A DNA stretch of 64,000 nucleotides from contig NZ_LT630003.1 of NCBI RefSeq assembly GCF_900105615.1, positions 124,001 to 188,000 on the forward strand, given 5' to 3'. Of the stretch, positions 33,895 through 42,482 are shown piece after piece. The notes under the pieces are model-generated. The model did not search any database and was not told where the DNA came from. It saw only the letters and a program-made list of their open reading frames with translations. Numbering within the stretch: position 1 is the first letter of the stretch; every line of letters starts with the position of its first letter. Position numbers and translations under genes: made by a program. Origin of the DNA: Lacrimispora sphenoides JCM 1415. Lineage in GTDB: Bacteria > Bacillota > Clostridia > Lachnospirales > Lachnospiraceae.

Positions 33895-35214
33895 ATGAAA
33901 AAAGTTGTGAAATTCGGAGGAAGCTCTTTGGCCAGCGCAAAGCAGTTTAAGAAAGTTGGCGAGATCATCCGCGGGGACAAGAGCAGACGGTTTGTGGTGC
34001 CATCAGCACCAGGCAAACGAAATGACAAGGATGAAAAGGTGACTGATCTGTTATACCAGTGTTATGATGGGGCAGCAGATGGAAAAAGCTATAAAAAGAT
34101 TCTGGAAAAAATCAAGGAGCGTTATATGGAGATCATTGACGGACTTGATATTAATCTGAATCTGGATCATGAGTTTGTGACCATTGAAGAAAATTTCCTT
34201 AAAAAGGCTGGGCGTGATTATGCGGCTTCCAGAGGAGAGTACTTAAATGGAATGGTGATGGCGGAATACTTAGGCTACGAATTCATTGACGCAGCTGAAG
34301 TGATTTTCTTTGATGCAGACGGTAATTTTAATGCAGAGCTTACCAATAAGGAGCTTTCAGAGCGCCTGGAACATGTGGAGAGAGCTGTGATCCCGGGCTT
34401 TTACGGAGCGAAGGAGGATGGGACCATAAAGACCTTTTCCAGAGGCGGTTCAGATATAACAGGCTCCATTGTTGCAAAAGCCATTCATGCGGATATGTAT
34501 GAAAACTGGACGGATGTTTCCGGTTTCCTGGTGGCTGATCCCAGGATCATCAAGAATCCTGAGGTCATCGAGACCATTACATACCGGGAGTTAAGAGAGC
34601 TTGCCTATATGGGAGCCAGTGTTCTTCATGAGGATGCCATTTTCCCGGTGAGAAAAGAAGGAATCCCAATCAACATCCGGAACACCAATAAGCCTGATGA
34701 TAAAGGAACTTTAATTGTGGAGAGCACCTGCAGAAAGCCTCATTATACCATTACGGGAATTGCAGGAAAGAAAGGCTTTTGCTCCATCAACATTGAAAAG
34801 GCCATGATGAATGCGGAAGTTGGTTTTGGGAGAAAGGTTCTTGAGGTATTTGAAAAGTACGGCATTTCCTTTGAGCATATGCCGTCAGGAATCGATACCA
34901 TGACCGTTTTTGTCCACCAGTCAGAATTTGAAGATTATGAGCAGTCTGTCATTGCAGGGATCCACAGGGCCGTAGAACCAGATTTCCTTGAGATGGAATC
35001 AGACCTTGCGCTGGTGGCTGTGGTAGGCCGTGGCATGAAGGCGACCAGAGGGACTGCCGGAAGAATCTTTTCGGCTCTTGCCCATTCCAGGGTAAACGTA
35101 AAAATGATTGACCAGGGATCCAGCGAACTCAACATCATCATTGGCGTAAAGAATGCTGATTTTGAGGAAGCGATCAAGGCAATTTATGATATATTTATCA
35201 CGACTGAGGTTTAA
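33895..35214 (+). CDS. Aspartate kinase
   Basis: A 439-residue monofunctional aspartokinase catalysing ATP-dependent phosphorylation of L-aspartate, the first step to lysine, threonine and methionine. The N-terminus has 'VVKFGGSSLAS' (kinase signature), and 'FSRGGSDITGSIVAKAIHADMYENWTDVSGFLVADPR' is the nucleotide/substrate region. The C-terminal ~140 residues contain two ACT-type regulatory modules ('ITGIAGKKGFCSINIEKAMMN', 'LALVAVVGRGMKATRGTAGRIFSAL', 'VKMIDQGSSELNIIIGV') for feedback control. Of three in-frame ATG codons, 33895 is eight bases from GAGGAG (33881-33886). It is monocistronic with a strong terminator. Confidence 0.94.
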   Translation: MKKVVKFGGSSLASAKQFKKVGEIIRGDKSRRFVVPSAPGKRNDKDEKVTDLLYQCYDGAADGKSYKKILEKIKERYMEIIDGLDINLNLDHEFVTIEENFLKKAGRDYAASRGEYLNGMVMAEYLGYEFIDAAEVIFFDADGNFNAELTNKELSERLEHVERAVIPGFYGAKEDGTIKTFSRGGSDITGSIVAKAIHADMYENWTDVSGFLVADPRIIKNPEVIETITYRELRELAYMGASVLHEDAIFPVRKEGIPINIRNTNKPDDKGTLIVESTCRKPHYTITGIAGKKGFCSINIEKAMMNAEVGFGRKVLEVFEKYGISFEHMPSGIDTMTVFVHQSEFEDYEQSVIAGIHRAVEPDFLEMESDLALVAVVGRGMKATRGTAGRIFSALAHSRVNVKMIDQGSSELNIIIGVKNADFEEAIKAIYDIFITTEV

Positions 35215-35221
35215 GACAGAA

Positions 35222-35262
35222 AGACAGGCTGAAAGGAAGTACCTGACAGCCTGTCTTTTTTC
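35222..35262 (+). terminator. Intrinsic terminator after aspartate kinase
   Basis: AGACAGGCTG (35222-35231) pairs perfectly with CAGCCTGTCT (35247-35256), followed by a T-run. Confidence 0.92.
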
Positions 35263-35394
35263 TTGTGCGTCTTAAGAGCATTGCTGAAAGCCAAGGATGC
35301 TGTCTGAGGTCACCAATTGATGGACCAGTGGAATGAATGATATTGACATCAGGGGATATCATAAAAACGGAAGGGATTAAGGTGAGCGGGCGAT

Positions 35395-36132
35395 ATGAAA
35401 TTTGATGTTTATAAACTGGCGGATAAATACAAGCTGACAGATACGGAAACCCAGATATTAAATTATATTCTGGAAAATAATCAACAGGTACTTCATATGG
35501 CAGTACGTGAAGTTGCAAACCAAAATTTTGTATCTGCTGCAACGATCATCAAATTATCAAAAAAGATGGGATATACCGGATATACTGATATGATATACCG
35601 TCTTAATTTTATGATTACGAGTCATAGGAAAAATAGAGAAAGACTGTCGGATATTACCAGCTTTATCAGCGATATACCAGATGAATTACTAAATGATTTT
35701 ATGGGCCAGTTAAAAAAACACAGAAATGATATTATTTTAGTATCTGCTACCGGATTTTCTTCACCACTGGCAGAATATATAGAGCGTAAGCTTTTGGTAA
35801 CCGGTTTCCGGGTTATTAAGACCAATGCCTATGCAGTATATGATAAAAACCGTCTTGGCGCATCACTTGTTATCGTGGTTTCCAAGAGCGGGGAAACAGA
35901 TACCATTGCAAAGCTTGTTGACTACGCAAATGAAAATCAGGTGGATATCGTATCCTTTACAGGAGAACAGAGCAATTATATTGGCCGTACGTCTACCGTC
36001 AATATTCCGATTCTGGATGATAAGACGCTGGATGACCGGAATCTGCAGTCCAATTATTTTTATGCAAGGGTGATTGTGGTATTTGAATATTTAATGAGCC
36101 AGGTGTTAGAGGAACTAAATGAGTGCCAGTAA
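35395..36132 (+). CDS. RpiR/MurR family transcriptional regulator
   Basis: A 245-residue regulator: N-terminal HTH_6 domain ('ILNYILENNQQVLHMAVREVANQNFVSAATIIKLSKKMGYTGYTDMIYRL') and C-terminal SIS phosphosugar-binding domain ('DIILVSATGFSSPLAEYIERKLLVTGF', 'LVIVVSKSGETDTIAKLVDYAN'). These proteins sense phosphosugars such as maltose-6'-phosphate. It converges with the GH13 gene of the alpha-glucoside region, and may control that region or the PTS/GH4 pair about 12 kb away, a pairing common in Clostridia (inference). AAGGTGAG lies eight bases before the ATG. Confidence 0.92.
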   Translation: MKFDVYKLADKYKLTDTETQILNYILENNQQVLHMAVREVANQNFVSAATIIKLSKKMGYTGYTDMIYRLNFMITSHRKNRERLSDITSFISDIPDELLNDFMGQLKKHRNDIILVSATGFSSPLAEYIERKLLVTGFRVIKTNAYAVYDKNRLGASLVIVVSKSGETDTIAKLVDYANENQVDIVSFTGEQSNYIGRTSTVNIPILDDKTLDDRNLQSNYFYARVIVVFEYLMSQVLEELNECQ

Positions 36133-36155
36133 AAGACGCCCATGGCTGACAAACG

Positions 36156-36187
36156 AAGGAAGAGAGCCGGAAACGGCTCTCTTCCTT
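36156..36187. terminator. Bidirectional terminator between RpiR and GH13 genes
   Basis: A perfect stem AAGGAAGAGAGCCG / CGGCTCTCTTCCTT with a GAAA tetraloop separates two convergent genes. Confidence 0.9.
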
Positions 36188-36191
36188 TCAA

Positions 36192-37811
36192 TTACCTGAT
36201 CAGATACATTCTGGCTTCATACGGCCTGAGCACATCTGTAAGGCCTTCATCCGTATAAGAGCTGATTAACTTCTTTTTCTCACGGTCAAGCTCTTTCGGC
36301 AGCTGAAAATGAACTGTTTTATCGTAAAAATTACAAATTACAAGCAAAGTAGTTTCTTCCAGTGTACGGGTATAGGCAAACAGATCGGGATCCTCCGGCA
36401 TCAGAAGCCGGTATTTCCCATCTACGAATACGTCGTAGATTTTTCTTAATCCAATTAACTTCTGGTAAAGGTGAAAAATGGAGTTTTCATCTGCCATTGC
36501 GGCCTCTGCATTAATTTCCGGATAGTTTGGATTCACCTTGATCCAGGGAGTTCCATCTGTAAAACCAGCTTCTCTGCCATTATTCCACTGCATCGGTGTT
36601 CTCGCATTATCCCGGCCTTTTGCATAGATAGACTCCATGACGTCCGCTTCTTTATATCCGGCCCCGGTTCTTTCCCTATAGATATTTAACGTTTCAATAT
36701 CCCGGTAGTCTTCCATATCATATCTTACATTGGTCATTCCAAGTTCTTCGCCCTGATAGATATAGGGGGTGCCCTGCATTCCATGAAGGAGGATTGCAAA
36801 CATTTTGGCAGATTCTATTCGATATTCCTTATCATTTCCCCAGCGGGATACAATTCTCGGCAGATCATGGTTGTTCCAGAACAGGCTGTTCCAGCCTTTG
36901 CAGTATAGGGATTCCTGCCAGGTGGATAAAGCACGCTTTAATTCCAGGAATGGAAGAGGGGCTAAGTCCCATTTTTCTCCGCCCTTTTTCTGGTCAAGGC
37001 AGATATGCTCAAACTGGAATACCATGGAAAGCTCACTGCCATCCGGATTGCTGTAATAAACGGCATTTTCCGGATTTGCACTCCATGCTTCCCCCACGGT
37101 GACTAAATCTCCTTTCTGAAAGGTCTCCCTGCTTAATTCCTGTATAAATTCATGGAGCCTTGGCCCATCCGCTGTGATCATCCGGTCAGGCTCCTTGGCA
37201 ACTAAATCGATGACATCCAGCCGGAACCCGCCGACTCCTTTCTCCATCCACCAAAGGATCATATCCTGTATCTCCCGGCGTACTTTTGGGTTATCCCAGT
37301 TTAAATCCGGCTGTTTCACTGAAAACTGATGGAAATAGTATTGCCCAAGTTCCGGAACCCACTCCCAGGCGGAGCCTCCAAAAGCGGCTCTTAGTTCATT
37401 TGGAGCAGTTCCTTCCACACCATCCCTCCACACATAATAATCATGATAGGGATTATCCTTACTTTTTATCGCTTCCTTAAACCATGGATGCTCATCGGAA
37501 GAATGGTTTAAAACAAGGTCCATGATAATCCGGATCCCACGGCTGCCTGCTTTTTCAATCAATTCTTCCATGTCTTCTAAATTCCCGAACACTGGATCAA
37601 TGTCCTGATAATTGGATATATCATAACCATTGTCATCCTGTGGGGAACAATAGACCGGGGAGAGCCAGAGAGCATCTGCCCCAAGTTCTTTCAAATAATC
37701 AAGTCTGGAGATAATCCCTTGAAGATCTCCGATCCCATCCCCGTTGCTGTCCTTAAAGCTTCTGGGGTAAATCTGATATATAACCGCTTGTTTCCACCAT
37801 TTTCTGTCCAT
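36192..37811 (-). CDS. GH13 alpha-glucosidase, oligo-1,6-glucosidase type
   Basis: A 539-residue cytoplasmic GH13 enzyme of the subfamily 31 pattern. 'QIYPRSFKDSNGDGIGDLQGI' starts the barrel; nucleophile Asp199 ('GGFRLDV'), acid/base Glu241 ('TVGEAWS') and Asp316 ('NNHDLPR') complete the triad. Val200 directly after the nucleophile is the residue of alpha-1,6-specific oligo-1,6-glucosidases/isomaltases, whereas maltases carry Thr or Ala, so isomalto-oligosaccharides are the predicted substrate. It is the last gene of the minus-strand importer operon, 16 bases after the permease gene. Confidence 0.94.
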   Translation of the reverse strand: MDRKWWKQAVIYQIYPRSFKDSNGDGIGDLQGIISRLDYLKELGADALWLSPVYCSPQDDNGYDISNYQDIDPVFGNLEDMEELIEKAGSRGIRIIMDLVLNHSSDEHPWFKEAIKSKDNPYHDYYVWRDGVEGTAPNELRAAFGGSAWEWVPELGQYYFHQFSVKQPDLNWDNPKVRREIQDMILWWMEKGVGGFRLDVIDLVAKEPDRMITADGPRLHEFIQELSRETFQKGDLVTVGEAWSANPENAVYYSNPDGSELSMVFQFEHICLDQKKGGEKWDLAPLPFLELKRALSTWQESLYCKGWNSLFWNNHDLPRIVSRWGNDKEYRIESAKMFAILLHGMQGTPYIYQGEELGMTNVRYDMEDYRDIETLNIYRERTGAGYKEADVMESIYAKGRDNARTPMQWNNGREAGFTDGTPWIKVNPNYPEINAEAAMADENSIFHLYQKLIGLRKIYDVFVDGKYRLLMPEDPDLFAYTRTLEETTLLVICNFYDKTVHFQLPKELDREKKKLISSYTDEGLTDVLRPYEARMYLIR

Positions 37812-37827
37812 ATTCTTTTTCCTTCCG

Positions 37828-38658
37828 TCAAGCTTTTACAGAACCGCTAGTCACTCCTGCGATGATCCATTTCTGACAAAAAACATATACCGCTAAAACT
37901 GGCAGCAGCACCATCAAATACGAGGCAAAGGCAAGGTTATACTGCGTGGAGAACTGGCCTTTAAACACATACTGGGCCAACTGCAAGGTTTGCTGGCTTG
38001 CATCGCTCAGCAAAACCAGGGGCATTAAGAAGTCATTCCAGGTCCACATAAAGGACAGGATTGCCACTGTAGCGCTCATGGGCTTAAGAAGAGGAAATAT
38101 AATGCGCCAAAAGGTCTGGAACGTATCTGCCCCATCGATCCTCGCCGCCTCCTCTAATGCCACAGGCAGGGATTTGATGTAACCTGAATAAAGAAACGTA
38201 TTCATTGGCAGTCCGAATATAATATAAATTAATGTGATGCCATAGATGTTATCAAGGTGAAAGGCTGAGGCCTGTTTTACCAGGGGAAGCATAATCACAT
38301 TAAAAGGGATAAACATGGCGCTGATAAAATAATAATACATGAGATTGAAAAATCTGCTTTTATCCTTATTCCGTATAATGGCATAAGCCGCCATGGAATT
38401 GGTCAGGATGGTAAATACCAGATTGATGCTTGTGATAAAAAACGTATTTAAGAACTTTCTGGGATAGTCGGTAAGCACCCATGCCCTGGAAAAATTCTCT
38501 AAGTGCAGGGAAGTGGGAAGTGCCAGTACATGTTCCATGTCTGACGGTGATTTTAAAGCTATTACCACCGTAATATAAAGGGGACCAAGGATAACGAAAA
38601 CAGCGATTGCTGACAGAAGGATTGTCAGGAGCCAATTGGTCTTTTCTTTCTCTTTCAT
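37828..38658 (-). CDS. ABC sugar transporter permease, MalG type
   Basis: A 276-residue membrane protein with N-terminal span ('LLTILLSAIAVFVILGPLYITVVIAL'), several further helices, the EAA loop 'LEEAARIDGADTFQTFWRIIFP' and C-terminal 'FCQKWIIAGVTSGSVKA', typical of MalG-like CUT1 subunits. Its ATG shares one base with the stop of the upstream permease (TGATGA), so the two are translationally coupled. It belongs to the YesMN-linked alpha-glucoside importer. Confidence 0.93.
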   Translation of the reverse strand: MKEKEKTNWLLTILLSAIAVFVILGPLYITVVIALKSPSDMEHVLALPTSLHLENFSRAWVLTDYPRKFLNTFFITSINLVFTILTNSMAAYAIIRNKDKSRFFNLMYYYFISAMFIPFNVIMLPLVKQASAFHLDNIYGITLIYIIFGLPMNTFLYSGYIKSLPVALEEAARIDGADTFQTFWRIIFPLLKPMSATVAILSFMWTWNDFLMPLVLLSDASQQTLQLAQYVFKGQFSTQYNLAFASYLMVLLPVLAVYVFCQKWIIAGVTSGSVKA

Positions 38659-39536
38659 CAGTTTATTTTCGCCTCCCTTTTTTCTAAAATCTTTAGCTGT
38701 AATACGGAAATTGACGCCACAACCAAGAATAAAATAACGGCATTGGCTGACTGGTAAGCAAACTGTCCGCCGTCAAATCCCCGCTTATAGATCAACATGG
38801 AGATCGTAGTGGTCGCTGTTCCGGGCCCTCCCCCTGTCATTGCCATAATCTGGTCAAATGCCATAAGAAAACTCTTAACACTTAATACCATATTGATGGT
38901 AAAAAAAGGAGCGATCAGTGGAAATGTGATCTTGATAAACCGCTGGAGGCCTACGGCACCGTCAACGGATGCCGCGTCATAGATATCCTTATCCACCGTC
39001 TGAAGGCCGGAGAGATAGATCATGGTGTTAAAGGCCATGGATTGCCAGACGGTAACGAACAAAACCCCAAGCCATGCTTTGCTGGTACCAAGAATATTGA
39101 CACTCAGCCCATCGATACCCGCCAATTTACCAAATCCCGGAATGATATTTCCAAAGATAAAGTTAAATACAAAACCGATGATCAGAGTACCCAGCATATA
39201 TGGTAGGAAATACAGCGCCTTTAAAAAATTCTTTCCACGAATTTTCCCATTGAGCCCGCATGCCAGCGCCAAACTTAATACGTTGACAAGGACAGTGGCG
39301 GAAAGTGCAAACTGAAAGGTAAAGCCATAGGCCTGCTTTATGGAAGGATCCTTAAAAAACTGCAGGAAATTTTTAAAACCGATAAATTCCCAGTTCCCAT
39401 AGCCCTTCCAGTTGGTAAAGCTGTAAAAGATACCTTTTAGAAAGGGAACCGTATGGAGTAAAAAGAACAGTGCCGCCACGGGAACCACCATAAGATAGAA
39501 CGCTGGGCTAATGTGGTTACTTCTATGTTTATTCAA
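38658..39536 (-). CDS. ABC sugar transporter permease, MalF type (TTG start)
   Basis: A 292-residue membrane protein. The start codon is TTG at 39536, eight bases after AAGGAGG. It has a first span 'FYLMVVPVAALFFLLHTVPFLKGIFYSF', the ATPase-contact loop 'YDAASVDGAVGLQRFIKITFP', and 'MTGGGPGTATTTISMLIYKRGFDGGQFAYQSA' near the C-terminus, all characteristic of MalF/UgpA permeases. It pairs with the overlapping MalG-type permease; the binding-protein gene lies 24 bases upstream. Confidence 0.93.
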   Translation of the reverse strand: MNKHRSNHISPAFYLMVVPVAALFFLLHTVPFLKGIFYSFTNWKGYGNWEFIGFKNFLQFFKDPSIKQAYGFTFQFALSATVLVNVLSLALACGLNGKIRGKNFLKALYFLPYMLGTLIIGFVFNFIFGNIIPGFGKLAGIDGLSVNILGTSKAWLGVLFVTVWQSMAFNTMIYLSGLQTVDKDIYDAASVDGAVGLQRFIKITFPLIAPFFTINMVLSVKSFLMAFDQIMAMTGGGPGTATTTISMLIYKRGFDGGQFAYQSANAVILFLVVASISVLQLKILEKREAKIN

Positions 39537-39560
39537 TGCCTTATCCTCCTTTTACCAAGC

Positions 39561-40838
39561 TTAACGGGTATTGAGGATATCATATTGTTCATCGCACTTT
39601 TTCAGTATTGCAGCAATGTTCTCGCTTTCATCCATACCATTTGCCTTGTTTAAGAAAAATTCGGATAAAATAGCGGACAGATTATAACCGTTGGGATAAT
39701 AATGGTCTACAAAATCCGTAACCTTTCCATCTGCAATATCCTTTGCCAGTCCGGCCACCGAAGCATCCTCCTGTACAACGCCTTCCACCGGAGAAAATGC
39801 AAACTGCTCGTTAATGTAAAGCTGACTGTTTTCCGGTTCCAACATAAATGACACAAAACGCTTGGCAGCTTCCGGGTTTTTGCATTGGTTTGTCACCATA
39901 AGCATGACATCGATTCCGGATACAACCTTATTTTTACTCTTATCATTGGTTGCCGGATAAGCAAACATATCAAGATTGATGGATTCATTGGTTTTCTTGA
40001 TTTCAGGTACGGTCCACACGCCGTTAATCAGCATTGCTGCTTCACCATTTGCAAAGCTGCGGTTGCCGTCATCATAGGAAGTTCCCATAAAATCTGCCTG
40101 GGCATAATTCACCAGCGTGCTGTACTTTTCCAAAACTTCTTCATGAGTGCCAAGGAAAGTAGTGGTTCCTTCTTTCTTCGCCTCTAAAAAGCTTTCGGGC
40201 TGTGTTGCCGGCGCCAGAGAGTTCCAGGAAGGCAGGATGGTCCAGCTATCCTTAAAGCTTAATTCAAAGGGCTGGATGCCTGCTGCGGACAGCTTTTCGC
40301 ATACCTCAATGAGCTCATCCCAGGTCTCAGGAATCGTTACACCTGCTTTTTTAAACAGATCTGCATTATAGATAATTCCGGATGCATTGGCAGCAAACGG
40401 GATGCCGTATGCTTTTTCTGCTTTATCTCCATTGATATCATAGACCATCTGCATATATGAATCGTTTATGGTCTTTAAAACCTCCTGGTCACTTAAATCC
40501 AATAAGATCCCTGCTTCTGTAAGTTCCGTATAGATGTTATCGCCGCCATAGGCAATGATATCAGGCAGATCATCCTTGGTCATCCTGGTTTTTAATACAG
40601 TTCCCGCATCTGCCGGGGAATTTAAGGTAACCTGGACATCGGTATTTTGTTTGTTGAATTTGTCCACGAGCTTTTGCATGGTGGATACATTTTCCATCTT
40701 TGATGAGAAAAACTCCAGGTGTGCGACTCCTGAATCGGAACTCTTGCCTGAGGTTTTACCTGATTCACTGCAACCCGCAGCAAGCATCGCTGCCAGAGAG
40801 CAGGTCAAACCAACTGCCAACATTTTTTTCATTTTCAT
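39561..40838 (-). CDS. ABC sugar transporter solute-binding lipoprotein (CUT1 family)
   Basis: About 425 residues with lipoprotein signal and lipobox LAAGC (Cys23), then a family 1 binding fold: 'HLEFFSSKMENVSTMQKLVDKFNKQNTDVQVTL', 'YGIPFAANASGIIYNADLFKKAGVTIPETWDELIEV' and 'CKNPEAAKRFVSFMLEPENSQLYINEQFAFSP'. Several ATG codons stand close together; 40838 is nine bases from GAGG and leaves a good signal peptide. The following GH13 oligo-1,6-glucosidase suggests isomalto-oligosaccharides or related alpha-glucosides as ligand (inference). YesMN-type two-component genes lie just upstream. Confidence 0.92.
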   Translation of the reverse strand: MKMKKMLAVGLTCSLAAMLAAGCSESGKTSGKSSDSGVAHLEFFSSKMENVSTMQKLVDKFNKQNTDVQVTLNSPADAGTVLKTRMTKDDLPDIIAYGGDNIYTELTEAGILLDLSDQEVLKTINDSYMQMVYDINGDKAEKAYGIPFAANASGIIYNADLFKKAGVTIPETWDELIEVCEKLSAAGIQPFELSFKDSWTILPSWNSLAPATQPESFLEAKKEGTTTFLGTHEEVLEKYSTLVNYAQADFMGTSYDDGNRSFANGEAAMLINGVWTVPEIKKTNESINLDMFAYPATNDKSKNKVVSGIDVMLMVTNQCKNPEAAKRFVSFMLEPENSQLYINEQFAFSPVEGVVQEDASVAGLAKDIADGKVTDFVDHYYPNGYNLSAILSEFFLNKANGMDESENIAAILKKCDEQYDILNTR

Positions 40839-40883
40839 ATACATCATCCTCGCCCTTTCTGTTTCCTGTTATTTGGTGGTTCC

Positions 40884-40903
40884 ATTATACAAAACAAATT
40901 ATA
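40884..40903 (-). promoter_or_regulatory. Two TATAAT elements before the alpha-glucoside binding-protein gene
   Basis: On the minus strand TATAAT occurs at 40903-40898 and 40889-40884, about 50 bases before the start codon, without a clear -35. This suggests an activator-dependent promoter controlled by the adjacent YesN-type regulator. Confidence 0.4.
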
Positions 40904-40945
40904 GCCACCTATATAAGGTATCTGAGATGTTTCGTAAAACATTTT

Positions 40946-42481
40946 TTACCTTTTTTCTACCTGGGCGCGATATTGCTCGGGAGTCATCTGATAAAGGCGC
41001 TTGAAGGTGTGGATAAAATAGGAGGTATCATTATAGCCTACATAATCGGCGATTTCGCTTATCTTAAAAACTGTATTTTTTAAAAGCTCCTTTGCCCGTT
41101 CCATGCGGTAGGTAATTAAGTATTTGGAAAAATTCATCCCTGTTTCTGATTTAAACAGACGGCTTAAATAACTGGAATTCATAAAATACTTATGGGCCGC
41201 CAGTTCATTTAAGGAAATCTCGTACCGGAAGTTAAGGGATACGTAATTCTTGATCTCCTCGATGATGCTACCTTTTTCCTCCTGGGAGCCGCAGGTGTTT
41301 TCCAGAATTTTAAACATATACCGCTCAAGCTCTTCCATGGTCCGGAACTGATAAAGATCTGATTTGAAGGAAAACAGAAGATACCGGTTTACCTCTTCTG
41401 ATTCAGAAGAAGCCTCCCTGTTACAATAGGCTCTGCTGATCACGGAAAAAATCTGCATGATACCGCTGTATAAGGAATATACATTCCAGATTCCCTCCTT
41501 GCATTTTACAAAAAACTGTCGGAGAGCAGCCTCAGCCTGCTGGTAGCTTCCCTTCATCACACTTTCGTAGATCAACAGCTCCTCCTGCTGTGTCAGGATC
41601 TGTTCCATAGAAAGCTCCGGTTCATATTCAAACACTCTGGTCTTTTCATCAAGCAGTCTTCCGTTGATGGCATAAACACAGTCCCGGTATGCATCTCCCA
41701 GCAGTTCTTCCCCTTTATAAACCCTGCTTATGCCACAGGTGATTTCTATTTCCCTATGGGATAGTTCCTGCTTCAGACGGAGTAAAAACTTTTGATCCCA
41801 CAGCCCCTCCTGCCCGTCAAACTTCATGGCGATCACCTCATCCGGCTGCTGGAAATAAAAGACCTGGATATTGGAGTGGTCTGATGCGGATTCTAAGAAT
41901 TCTGCCAACGTCTTTGCCTCCTCCCGGCTCATACGCTGTTTCCCTTGCAATAAGAGCATCTGGTAGGAGCGTTCCCTTAACTGTACGCCGCACAGGTCAC
42001 GGAAGGTATCCATCAGGGCCCGGTTTGCCAGAATGCCGGAGATATTCACATATTGGAGGGATTCCTGCAAAAGCCTGCGGTCCACCTGTTTTTCAAGCAG
42101 CCTTTTCTCTTCTTCTCTGGTTTCTGTAATATCCCGTATGGCCTTTTCCAGTTCCTCGGGTTTTACCGGTTTGGTAAGGTAATACCGGACCCCATACTTC
42201 ATCGCTTCCTTGGCGTAATTAAAATCCGAATAGCCGCTTACGATAACCACATCCGTTGCAGGGCAGTGTTCTTCCACATATTTTGCGAGGGACAGCCCGT
42301 CCATTTCCGGCATGCGGATATCGGTTATCACAAGGTCTGCGTCCTTGACGGCAAGATAATCTGCCGCCTGTTTCCCGGTTTCGGCTTCCAGACATACGGT
42401 GATATCCATATCAATCTTAGTTAATAGTTTAACGAGCATTTTTTTTGCGTAATATTCATCTTCCGCAATGATGACCTTCAT
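40946..42481 (-). CDS. Response regulator of YesN type (receiver plus AraC HTH)
   Basis: About 511 residues. The N-terminal receiver domain has 'VIIAEDEYYAKKMLVKLL', phospho-acceptor Asp in 'LVITDIRMPEMDGL', and the conserved Lys in 'YYLTKPVK'. A long middle region of YesN type follows, then a C-terminal AraC-type double helix-turn-helix ('ISLNELAAHKYFMNSSYLSRLFKSETGMNFSKYLI', 'ISEIADYVGYNDTSYFIHTFKRLYQMTPEQYRAQ'). AAGGAGGGG before ATG 42481 decides the start; longer frames upstream lie inside the kinase gene. Only one base separates it from the kinase stop. It likely activates the sugar importer operon downstream. Confidence 0.93.
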   Translation of the reverse strand: MKVIIAEDEYYAKKMLVKLLTKIDMDITVCLEAETGKQAADYLAVKDADLVITDIRMPEMDGLSLAKYVEEHCPATDVVIVSGYSDFNYAKEAMKYGVRYYLTKPVKPEELEKAIRDITETREEEKRLLEKQVDRRLLQESLQYVNISGILANRALMDTFRDLCGVQLRERSYQMLLLQGKQRMSREEAKTLAEFLESASDHSNIQVFYFQQPDEVIAMKFDGQEGLWDQKFLLRLKQELSHREIEITCGISRVYKGEELLGDAYRDCVYAINGRLLDEKTRVFEYEPELSMEQILTQQEELLIYESVMKGSYQQAEAALRQFFVKCKEGIWNVYSLYSGIMQIFSVISRAYCNREASSESEEVNRYLLFSFKSDLYQFRTMEELERYMFKILENTCGSQEEKGSIIEEIKNYVSLNFRYEISLNELAAHKYFMNSSYLSRLFKSETGMNFSKYLITYRMERAKELLKNTVFKISEIADYVGYNDTSYFIHTFKRLYQMTPEQYRAQVEKR

Positions 42482-42482
42482 T